Positions 1-6,896 of a stretch of 64,000 bases of DNA are shown here, piece by piece. The notes beneath the pieces were generated by a model, which saw nothing but the letters and a program-made list of their open reading frames with translations, ran no database searches and was not told the DNA's origin. Position numbers and translations under genes: made by a program. The stretch's first letter is position 1. Every line of letters starts with the position of its first letter. Source of the DNA: Thermotogae bacterium (GTDB taxonomy: Bacteria; Thermotogota; Thermotogae; Petrotogales; Petrotogaceae); contig JACKPH010000003.1 of NCBI GenBank assembly GCA_024233675.1, forward strand, positions 1 to 64,000, read 5' to 3'.

Positions 1-442
1 TGCTAACCACCAACCATCTAAACCCCTAACCAACGAATTTATAACCTACCTATACTTGTACCGAGCGAAAGATTTGTTCGCTCATAAGGATTAAAAAGCG
101 AAGCTTTTTTAAAAAAAACTGTACAAAATAAATAATTTGTACAGCTAATAAATGCATTTTTGCAAAGCAAAAATCAAGATCTCTCTAAGTACATTCGAGA
201 TGACAAACCAAATAGATAACAACCTAATTTATAACTTCTAAAAGTCAGATTATCTTTAAAAAGCCAGAAAATATAACATATTTTCTGGTGGAATACCAAG
301 AAATATGTTATATTTCTTGGCAGTCCTTAACCACCAACCATCTAACTACCTACCCACTAACCAACAATTTAACTAACCAACAATCCACCTAACTTACAAC
401 TTTATAAGATAAAAAAAATCCACGGTAAAAACCGTGGATTTT
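1..442. repeat. gene-free segment rich in palindromes and C-rich repeats
   Basis: I find no credible gene here. Seen: an 18-base exact direct repeat (TAACCACCAACCATCTAA) at 4-21 and 328-345, each copy followed by related C/A-rich text (TAACCAAC). Between them lie perfect hairpins at 63-83 (GAGCGAA arms), 94-110 (AAAAAGC arms), 119-144 (CTGTACAAA arms), 156-174 (ATTTTTGC arms), 264-288 and 296-320, and a weaker one at 179-201 (ATCTC/GAGAT). The last looks like the AGATCTC...GAGATGACA type of REP-like palindrome common in many bacterial genomes. Likely a mosaic of small non-coding repeats; the window edge cuts it. Confidence 0.6.
263..321. repeat. double hairpin, imperfect inverted repeat of two palindromes
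   Basis: Two hairpins with 11-bp stems and 3-nt loops stand side by side: arms CCAGAAAATAT/ATATTTTCTGG (loop AAC) and CCAAGAAATAT/ATATTTCTTGG (loop GTT). The two halves are also near-complements of each other, so the whole 59-bp unit can fold as one cruciform, and the loops AAC and GTT are complementary. This is the structure of a paired REP-type element. Confidence 0.6.
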
Positions 443-446
443 TTAT
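411..446 (-). terminator. intrinsic terminator of the chemoreceptor gene
   Basis: A 12-bp stem (415-426 with 431-442, AAAATCCACGGT arm, AAAA loop) is followed on the minus strand by a U-run encoded by the A-tract at 411-418. It touches the stop codon of the chemoreceptor gene. T-tracts on both sides make it potentially bidirectional. Confidence 0.85.
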
Positions 447-1753
447 ATTTCGTAAGTTTCTGTATTTTGTTTTAGTGATTTTGACTGTTGTTCGAGATTT
501 TCTGCCTGTTTTGATATTTCTTCGGTGTTTTCTACTTCTTTTTCTATTGATTTGTCTATTTCTTTTACTATTGTATCCATTTTTTCCATTACTTCCGATA
601 TCATATTCATCGATGCACTTATTTTCTGATTTGATGCGCTTTGTTCTTCGCTTGAAGCTGTCAGGTTTTCTATCATTGAATTCATTTCAAGTACATTTTT
701 ATTTATTTTGAGGAATTTTTCTTCTATTCCGCTGAAATTTGTTTTTACTTTCTGAACCATTTTTTTGGTTTTGTCTGAAACTTCTTTTGCTTTTTGCGAT
801 CCTGTTTTTACGGCATCAACTATTTTTGATATTTCTTCTGTTGCAATTTTGCTTTCTTCTGCAAGTTTTCTTATTTCATCTGCAACAACAGAAAATCCTT
901 TTCCCGCTTCTCCTGCTCTTGCTGCTTCTATTGCTGCATTTAATGCAAGAAGATTTGTCTGTTCTGTTATTGAGTTTATTGTTTCGAGTATTTTTACAAC
1001 TTTTTCGGCACTTTCTGATACTTCAAATGATGTTTTTTCATTTTCTTCTGCCTGTACAAGTGTCTGTTTTATTATTACAGATGAAATTTTTACTATTTCA
1101 TTTCCCTGTGTTGATGCTTCGTTTGCATCTTCTGATTTTTCAAGCAGATGCTGTGTATCTATTGATATGTTTTCCGAACTGTTTGCGATTTCTTCGATTT
1201 CATTGTTTATTTCTACTATGTTTTCTGTCGATGTGTTTATGCTTTCCGTAAATTCATACATATCTTTCTGTATTTTTTTCATATATTCTTTTGAGTCTGA
1301 ACTTAATTTTTCAAGTGTACAGGAAGAATCACTGAGATTTTCACCGGTTTCTTTTATTTTTCCTATTGTATCTCTAAGATTTTCTGTCATTACTTTTAAT
1401 GATCCTGCCATTTGTCCTATGGAATCGTCGGTTTTTTGTTTGAATCTTATTTTAAGGTTTCCGTTACCGAAATCTTTTACCTGAGTGGAGAGATATTTTA
1501 AAGGATTAGATATTGTTCTGTTCAGGTATATTATTATCAGTATAATTGCAGCTACAAATATTAAAGCATATACTATTCCGGCAGTTATTATTTTTCCGGT
1601 TATTATGTCTGCAATTTCTGTTTCTGAAAGATTTACTGCGTTATCAGCTATATTATTCATTGATATACCGAAATATGTGAGAGTAAATATAGCTAATACT
1701 ATTAAAACACTTGCGAAAAGTATTGTTATTTTTGTTCCGAAATTAGACCTCAT
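443..1753 (-). CDS. methyl-accepting chemotaxis protein with very small extracytoplasmic loop
   Basis: A membrane chemoreceptor of 436 residues that should signal to CheA/CheW. TM1 is at about residues 8-29 and TM2 at about 55-75, leaving only some 25 residues outside, far short of the usual 120-250-residue sensor domain. A HAMP domain follows (about 76-128), then a long coiled-coil signalling domain. Its hairpin tip is clear, with EQTNLLALNAAIEAARAGE then GKGFSVVADEIRKLAEES. GGGGGT precedes the ATG. No che genes lie nearby. The ligand is unknown; the protein may sense membrane state or a cytoplasmic or partner-bound signal. The family call is secure. Confidence 0.93.
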   Translation of the reverse strand: MRSNFGTKITILFASVLIVLAIFTLTYFGISMNNIADNAVNLSETEIADIITGKIITAGIVYALIFVAAIILIIIYLNRTISNPLKYLSTQVKDFGNGNLKIRFKQKTDDSIGQMAGSLKVMTENLRDTIGKIKETGENLSDSSCTLEKLSSDSKEYMKKIQKDMYEFTESINTSTENIVEINNEIEEIANSSENISIDTQHLLEKSEDANEASTQGNEIVKISSVIIKQTLVQAEENEKTSFEVSESAEKVVKILETINSITEQTNLLALNAAIEAARAGEAGKGFSVVADEIRKLAEESKIATEEISKIVDAVKTGSQKAKEVSDKTKKMVQKVKTNFSGIEEKFLKINKNVLEMNSMIENLTASSEEQSASNQKISASMNMISEVMEKMDTIVKEIDKSIEKEVENTEEISKQAENLEQQSKSLKQNTETYEI

Positions 1754-1790
1754 CTGATTACCCCCGATTATTTTTTTATTGTACAGTAGT

Positions 1791-1818
1791 AATATAACAT
1801 ATTTTTTAGTTTTGTCAA
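1791..1818 (-). promoter_or_regulatory. sigma-70 type promoter of the chemoreceptor gene
   Basis: On the minus strand a consensus TTGACA (1813-1818) is separated by 16 bp from TATATT (1791-1796), about 40 bp upstream of the start codon. Confidence 0.7.
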
Positions 1819-1893
1819 AGTATTTTAGTAATGGTTTTTTTGTTATATTTGCTTTTCAGATTATTTTTCTGTTTAAATTGACTGTGTTTATAG

Positions 1894-1899
1894 TATAAT
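1894..1899 (+). promoter_or_regulatory. likely -10 box of the pyrK-pyrD run
   Basis: A perfect TATAAT stands about 28 bp before the pyrK start. The best -35 is poor at normal spacing (a TTGACT lies only 10 bp upstream), so the promoter is likely but not certain. It is the only candidate ahead of the plus-strand genes from 1928 on. Confidence 0.45.
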
Positions 1900-1927
1900 T
1901 AATTGTGACAAAACGAGGAGGGATATT

Positions 1928-2650
1928 GTGATTAAGTGTTCTGTTTTATCGGTCAAAAATACTTATGATTACTGCAGGGTAGAGATGAATGTGCATGAAG
2001 ATATTAAAATTAATCCCGGTCAGTTTATAATGATAAAAAGTAATTCAGGACCTTTTTTACCGAAACCGTTCTCCGTTGTTAACCAGAAAGGTAATGTCCT
2101 TACACTTTTGATAAAAAAAGTTGGAAGGCTTTCAAATGAACTTTCTGAGTCAGTCAGCGGAGATATTTTTTTTATAAAGGGTGTTCACGGTAAAGGGTAT
2201 TATGATAGCATAGATATTTCCAGGAAATATATTCTTTTGGGTGCAGGCTGCGGTTCTGCCCCTTTAATGCATTTTTCATATGTTTATCCGGACAATGTGT
2301 ATAAAAAGCTTTTCGCTTTTAAGGATTCTTCCGTTTATGATATTCTCGAAGATGATTTTTTTATTCAGGATGAAAGGAATGAAAATGTTATAGATTATGC
2401 AATTTCTTTTACTGATAATAACACCGGAATAATTGCTTCAGGAGGTATTGCTTTTCTTAAGGCTGTTAAGGAAAAGACTTCTTCTCTTTCTCATGTTTAT
2501 GCTGTTCTTGATGAAAGAATGGGGTGCGGTGACGGATACTGTAAAGGATGTCCGGTAATGACAGCAGACGGTGTTAAAATGGTTTGTAAAGACGGTCCGC
2601 TTTTTGATCTTAAGAAACTTGACCTTGAATGGGGTGATGATTTTGAATAA
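1928..2650 (+). CDS. pyrK: dihydroorotate dehydrogenase electron transfer subunit PyrK
   Basis: PyrK carries electrons from the PyrD flavin to NAD+ through FAD and a 2Fe-2S cluster in the class 1B dihydroorotate dehydrogenase. The 240-residue protein has an N-terminal ferredoxin-reductase-type FAD domain and NAD domain, and the four cluster cysteines near the end at about residues 200, 205, 208 and 220 (CGDGYCKGC, then VCKDGP). Start is GTG, with GAGGAGGG ideally placed before it. The gene overlaps pyrD by 14 bp, as expected for subunits of one complex. It sits about 12 kb from the other pyr genes and on the opposite strand. Confidence 0.95.
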   Translation: MIKCSVLSVKNTYDYCRVEMNVHEDIKINPGQFIMIKSNSGPFLPKPFSVVNQKGNVLTLLIKKVGRLSNELSESVSGDIFFIKGVHGKGYYDSIDISRKYILLGAGCGSAPLMHFSYVYPDNVYKKLFAFKDSSVYDILEDDFFIQDERNENVIDYAISFTDNNTGIIASGGIAFLKAVKEKTSSLSHVYAVLDERMGCGDGYCKGCPVMTADGVKMVCKDGPLFDLKKLDLEWGDDFE

Positions 2651-3524
2651 TATTAAATTTCTTGATAAATTTATTAAGAATCCTGTTTTTCTTGCTTCCG
2701 GACCTGCGGGTTTCGGACCTGATATATCTCATTTAATTGATCTGAATTCTCTCGGCGGTTATACGTCAAAAACTATTACACCGAAACCTGTAATAGGAAA
2801 TCCTCCTCCGAGAATAGTTGATGTTTACGGAGGTATAATTAATTCTGTGGGTCTTCAGAATCCGGGAGTTGAAGTTTTTAAAAAGGATATTCTTCCTTTT
2901 ATAGAAAAAACAGATACTTTCAGACTTGTTTCCATAGGTGGATTTTCACCGGAAGATTATCTTTTTATGGCTGATTCTCTTAAAAATTCATCTGTTGACG
3001 GTTTTGAACTTAATTTTTCATGTCCTAATGTTAAATCCGGTAAGGGCCCTGTCGGAGATGATGATGATGTTATTTCCGGTATTATACGTGATATTAAAAA
3101 GATTACAAATATTCCTCTTTTTGCAAAATTCGGTTACGGTGATTCACTTAACGCAAAGGCAAAAGTTTCATCAGAAGCAGGAATAGACGGCATTACAGCT
3201 ATTAACTGCCCACGTGGAATGAAAATAGATATAAATACCGGTAAACCTTTTCTTAAGAGGAAATTCGGAGGAGTGGGCGGTCCCTGTATAAAACCTCTCG
3301 GTGTTTATTCTGTTTATACACTCAGAAAAGAATTTCCCGATTTACCAATAATAGGTACAGGCGGTATAATGAATTATATAGATGCTATTGAATATATTAT
3401 GGCGGGAGCAAGTGTTGTTTCCGTAGGTTCCGGTTTTATAAGCGATCCGCAGATTCCTTCGGTTATTATTAAAAATTTAAGGAATTATGATTATAATAAT
3501 ATATATAATAAATCTCACGAATAG
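2637..3524 (+). CDS. pyrD: dihydroorotate dehydrogenase, class 1B catalytic subunit
   Basis: Oxidises dihydroorotate to orotate with FMN, the fourth step of UMP synthesis. The protein is about 295 residues from the ATG at 2637. Longer versions starting upstream read through pyrK sequence and are not credible; a TTG at 2643 is another possible start. The signature ELNFSCPNVKSG carries the catalytic cysteine typical of class 1 enzymes, and the C-terminal part has the FMN phosphate-binding GTGGI and SVGSGF segments. Direct coupling to pyrK makes class 1B (NAD+-linked) the clear assignment. Confidence 0.94.
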   Translation: MILNNIKFLDKFIKNPVFLASGPAGFGPDISHLIDLNSLGGYTSKTITPKPVIGNPPPRIVDVYGGIINSVGLQNPGVEVFKKDILPFIEKTDTFRLVSIGGFSPEDYLFMADSLKNSSVDGFELNFSCPNVKSGKGPVGDDDDVISGIIRDIKKITNIPLFAKFGYGDSLNAKAKVSSEAGIDGITAINCPRGMKIDINTGKPFLKRKFGGVGGPCIKPLGVYSVYTLRKEFPDLPIIGTGGIMNYIDAIEYIMAGASVVSVGSGFISDPQIPSVIIKNLRNYDYNNIYNKSHE

Positions 3525-3533
3525 GGGTGCTTT

Positions 3534-4748
3534 ATGTTTTTTTATGTTTTTATTGCAGTTTTTGTTTTTTCGTGGCTTTTTGAATTTGTTCTTTCTGCTG
3601 TAAATACAAATTATGCAGTTTCTCCGAAAAGAACTATTCCTGATGTTTTAAAAGATGATATTTCTCAGGATGATTTTGAAAAGTCTAAGAAGTATATGAA
3701 AGATAAGTCAAAAGTCAGCGATATTTACGAGATTATAGCTTTTTTCCTGAATTTGTTTTTTATAATTTATTTTTTACCGTTTACTGAAAAATTTGTTTCA
3801 GGAATTTCTGAGAACGTTATTGTTCAGACTCTTTTGTTTTTCGGTATTTTTGCTCTTATTTCCGCTGTAGCGGAATTACCTTTTTCTTATTACATAACTT
3901 TCAGTGTTGAAAATAAATACGGATTTAATAAATCTACAAAAAAGACTTTTTTCGGCGATTTGTTTAAGAAAATTATTTTATCCGTTATTTTCGGCGGAAT
4001 TATGATTTCTGTTGTTGTAAAAGCCGTTGAGTCTTTTGATAATTGGTGGATTTATGTTTCTGTTATAATAATAGCTTTTCAGTTTATTGCATCCTGGCTT
4101 TATCCTGTTCTTATAATGCCTCTTTTTAATAAATTTTCACCTCTTGAGAATGAAAATCTTAAGGAAAAACTTGTAAAAATTGCAAAAGCTTCGGGTTTTG
4201 ATATTTCAAAAATATATGTTATGGATGCTTCAAAAAGAACGGGTCATTCAAATGCTTTTTTTACAGGTTTCGGAAAATCAAAAAAAATTGTTCTTTACGA
4301 TACACTTCTTTCCCAGCATTCTGATGAGGAAATTGAGGCTATTTTTGCACATGAGGCCGGTCATTATAAGATGAAACATATTTTGAAATCCATGGTTTTT
4401 TCTGTTATTCTTATGATTATTATCATTTTTACCGTTTATTTTATTACCGAATCAGATGTTCTTAATTCTTTCGGTATTTCCAAAATTTACTCAAAACTTG
4501 CTTATGCTTTTATTTTTGTTTCTGCTGTTTTTTCTTTTGTGGATTATTTTTTAAATTTCATAAGCAGAAAACATGAATTTGAAGCGGATAATTATTCTAA
4601 AAAGTTTGTGGATCCGGAATATCTTATAAAAGCACTTAAAGTTTTAAATAAAATTAATCTTTCAAATATTAATCCGCATCCTTTTTATGCAGCTCTTAAC
4701 TATTCTCATCCTACAATTACAGAGAGAATTAAAAATTTAAAGAGGTGA
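3534..4748 (+). CDS. membrane zinc protease, M48 family (Ste24/CAAX protease 1-like)
   Basis: A 404-residue integral membrane metalloprotease. Zinc motif HEAGH is at residues 273-277, with the third ligand in HEFEADNYSKKF (Glu at about 350). Several hydrophobic segments precede the motif and one or two follow, as in Ste24-type M48A enzymes rather than the shorter HtpX. The family cleaves near the membrane; eukaryotic members process prenylated proteins, while bacterial roles are mostly quality control and are not defined here. GGGGTG precedes the ATG by four bases. It follows pyrD by 9 bp and precedes the flavodoxin by 3 bp, so it belongs to the same transcript. Confidence 0.88.
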   Translation: MFFYVFIAVFVFSWLFEFVLSAVNTNYAVSPKRTIPDVLKDDISQDDFEKSKKYMKDKSKVSDIYEIIAFFLNLFFIIYFLPFTEKFVSGISENVIVQTLLFFGIFALISAVAELPFSYYITFSVENKYGFNKSTKKTFFGDLFKKIILSVIFGGIMISVVVKAVESFDNWWIYVSVIIIAFQFIASWLYPVLIMPLFNKFSPLENENLKEKLVKIAKASGFDISKIYVMDASKRTGHSNAFFTGFGKSKKIVLYDTLLSQHSDEEIEAIFAHEAGHYKMKHILKSMVFSVILMIIIIFTVYFITESDVLNSFGISKIYSKLAYAFIFVSAVFSFVDYFLNFISRKHEFEADNYSKKFVDPEYLIKALKVLNKINLSNINPHPFYAALNYSHPTITERIKNLKR

Positions 4749-4751
4749 TTT

Positions 4752-5240
4752 ATGAAAGGTATTTTAGTTGTTCATTCATTTTCCGGAAACACTTTTTCCG
4801 TATCGGAAAAAGTTGTAAATAAATTAAAAAAAGAAGGTCATGATGTTTATATTGAAAGACTTGAGACTACAGAGAAAGTTAAAAACGGTACTCCTCTTTC
4901 TGATATACACTTAAAAAATATGCCTGATTTATCTTCTTTTGATTTTGTTATTTTAAGTTCACCTGTTCACGGCGGAGGAGTTTCCTCTGTTATGAAAAAA
5001 TTTATAATTTCTTCTGATTCTATAAACGGAAAGGATATTTTCTGTTTTGTAACTCATTTTTTTCCTTTTGCATGGATGGGTGGAAATTCCGCTATATCAC
5101 AGTTTAAAAAGATGTGCTCGGAGAAAAATGCAAATGTTATAGATTCTTCTGTTGTTAACTGGAAGAATAAAAAGGAAACCGGCATAGGTGAAACTGTTTC
5201 AAAAGCTCTTGATTATGTGAATTCATTATGCCAAAAGTAA
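4752..5240 (+). CDS. flavodoxin-like protein
   Basis: A 162-residue protein with a flavodoxin fold. The FMN phosphate loop SFSGNT is at residues 9-14, and a second flavin loop SSPVHGGGVSSVMKKF lies about one third to halfway along. It resembles short-chain flavodoxin or NAD(P)H-dependent FMN reductase-like proteins that serve as electron carriers or quinone reductases. The partner is unknown. It overlaps the next gene by 13 bp in another frame, implying translational coupling to the TIGR04076 protein. Confidence 0.8.
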   Translation: MKGILVVHSFSGNTFSVSEKVVNKLKKEGHDVYIERLETTEKVKNGTPLSDIHLKNMPDLSSFDFVILSSPVHGGGVSSVMKKFIISSDSINGKDIFCFVTHFFPFAWMGGNSAISQFKKMCSEKNANVIDSSVVNWKNKKETGIGETVSKALDYVNSLCQK

Positions 5241-5479
5241 AAATTACTATAACTGAGAGCAATTGCAGAAGTAATTATCATAAAAAAGGTGATACTTTTA
5301 CTGTGGGGGATTTATGCCCTGAAATGTGTCATGAGTTATGGCATTGTATGTATCCTTATGTTTTGGCTCTTCAGAACGGAGCTACACTCGAATCCGGAGA
5401 ATACAGTAAAAAAAGTTTTTCCGTTAAGTGCCCTGATGAAGGAAGGGTAACTGCCGAAGTAATTGTGGAAGAAGGATAA
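5228..5479 (+). CDS. TIGR04076 family protein
   Basis: An 83-residue protein with the marks I recall for TIGR04076: an N-terminal YHKKGDTF segment, a central CPEMCHELWHCMYPYVLALQ with two cysteines and histidines, and a C-terminal CPDEG. Five cysteines in so short a protein suggest metal or cluster binding, though no function is established for the family. Coupling to an upstream flavodoxin hints at a redox role, which is inference only. Confidence 0.75.
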   Translation: MPKVKITITESNCRSNYHKKGDTFTVGDLCPEMCHELWHCMYPYVLALQNGATLESGEYSKKSFSVKCPDEGRVTAEVIVEEG

Positions 5480-5482
5480 AAT

Positions 5483-6844
5483 ATGATAAAAGTTTTGGAT
5501 TTATTCGATAATTTTGAATCTTTATATAATAATTCCGGTGTATCAACCGGAAAGGATATTCTTTCTTTGTGGCGTGATTCTCTCGTTTCTTATCCGGAGA
5601 TTACCGAAAACTGTATTGACAATGTATTAAGTGACGGTATTCTTCCCGAAAAAATATGTACAGATCATCTTCTTCCTATTCTTGAAAATAAATGGGATGA
5701 ATTTTATACTGCACATAAAAATATAAAGAGTATATGTATAAATACAATTGAAAAAATAAATTCTTTTTTTCCGCAGAATACTGATGAGGATATTTATGCT
5801 GTTTTTTACGTAGGTTTGTGTAACGGAGCAGGCTGGGTCGATAAGTTTCAGGGTAAACGTGCAGTTTATTTCGGACTTGAACAGATAGTCGATCTCGGAT
5901 GGTATGATTTTGATTTTCTTGAAGCGCTCATAGTCCATGAATTCGGACATGTTTATCATTTTTCCGAAAGAGAAAAAAATAATATTCCGGTAAATTATGA
6001 TTATTCTCAGGCCGATTCAATTGTATGGAGAATTTATGAGGAAGGTTTTGCGGAAAGATTTACATATTTAATTACTTCTAAAAGCAGTTTTAAAGCTGAA
6101 GAAATTAAAAATATGGATAAAAATTTTTCAAAACTTGTAAATATTTATTATACATATTTTTCCGAAGAGAAGAAAATATATGATTTTTTCGGTGACTGGT
6201 TCAGTATAGACGGAATGAGCAGAACAGGCTATTATCTCGGTATGAAAATGATTGAAAGAATTGAAAAAGATATGGATTTTAAAGATATTGCACTTCTTGG
6301 TTTTGATGACATAAAAAAATATTTTAATATTTTTATTACAGAAAACTGTGTAGGAACTTATGATGATTATACTGTTCTTTCTCCTTACAGTGTTTTCTGG
6401 CCCGCTGTTTATTCTGAGATTGCAATGATAATAACAGGTCTTTCACCCGGAAATATAACCGGTGTTTATCATATAGGAAGTACATCCGTTCCCGGAATGA
6501 CTGCAAAACCGATAATAGATATAATGGTTACTTATTCGGATGAAAAGGATATTATAACAGAAGATTTTAAAACTATTTTTGATTATTCCGGTGAAAACGG
6601 TATTCCCGGAAGAGAATTTTTCAGATATAAAAAATCCGGTAAAACTATTTCCCATATTCATCTTGTTCATGAGGATTCAGCTCTTCTTAAATCACATATT
6701 CTTTTCAGGGACAGACTTACCGAAAACAGGAAATATTTTGATATGTATATGGAACTCAAAATTAAACTTGAAAAAGAATATAAAAACAATCGTCAGCTTT
6801 ATACAGATTCCAAATCAGAACTTATAAATAAGATTCTGGAATAA
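5483..6844 (+). CDS. fusion: HExxH metallopeptidase-like domain plus GrpB/UPF0157 nucleotidyltransferase domain
   Basis: A 453-residue two-domain protein. The N-terminal part (about 1-280) has a zinc-protease helix VHEFGHVYHF (HEFGH at 152-156) and downstream acidic residues in YEEGFAERF (186-191), like DUF2268/YjaZ-type predicted proteases. The C-terminal part (about 295-453) is a GrpB domain: HIGSTSVPG at 330-338 then AKPIIDI with Asp346, and SHIHLVHE. GrpB proteins belong to the nucleotidyltransferase superfamily. I do not know this pairing as a named family. The reading frame is intact across the junction, so it is not an obvious frameshift artefact. Last gene of the run from pyrK. Confidence 0.75.
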   Translation: MIKVLDLFDNFESLYNNSGVSTGKDILSLWRDSLVSYPEITENCIDNVLSDGILPEKICTDHLLPILENKWDEFYTAHKNIKSICINTIEKINSFFPQNTDEDIYAVFYVGLCNGAGWVDKFQGKRAVYFGLEQIVDLGWYDFDFLEALIVHEFGHVYHFSEREKNNIPVNYDYSQADSIVWRIYEEGFAERFTYLITSKSSFKAEEIKNMDKNFSKLVNIYYTYFSEEKKIYDFFGDWFSIDGMSRTGYYLGMKMIERIEKDMDFKDIALLGFDDIKKYFNIFITENCVGTYDDYTVLSPYSVFWPAVYSEIAMIITGLSPGNITGVYHIGSTSVPGMTAKPIIDIMVTYSDEKDIITEDFKTIFDYSGENGIPGREFFRYKKSGKTISHIHLVHEDSALLKSHILFRDRLTENRKYFDMYMELKIKLEKEYKNNRQLYTDSKSELINKILE

Positions 6845-6847
6845 AAA

Positions 6848-6876
6848 GATCCGGAAGAATTTTCATTCTTCCGGTA
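6848..6876 (-). terminator. terminator after bglP
   Basis: A 10-bp stem CCGGAAGAAT/ATTCTTCCGG (6851-6860, 6865-6874, 4-nt loop) is followed on the minus strand by ATCTTTTTATT. On the plus strand no T-run follows, so it mainly serves the bgl operon, although it may also end the convergent transcript. Confidence 0.75.
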
Positions 6877-6896
6877 TAATAAGGGTTTTGCCATTT

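Noticed and set aside
1..442. CRISPR array
   Set aside because: The 18-base repeat occurs only twice, 324 bp apart, and hairpins differ from each other; no regular spacer pattern and no cas genes.
475..1757. Open frames on the plus strand inside the chemoreceptor gene
   Set aside because: They are antisense to a clear MCP, Leu/Phe- or Ser-rich, and lack ribosome sites; typical shadows of an AT-rich coiled-coil gene.
2571..2636. Upstream extension of pyrD
   Set aside because: These codons are the out-of-frame reading of pyrK and have no family similarity; the ATG at 2637 fits the family length.
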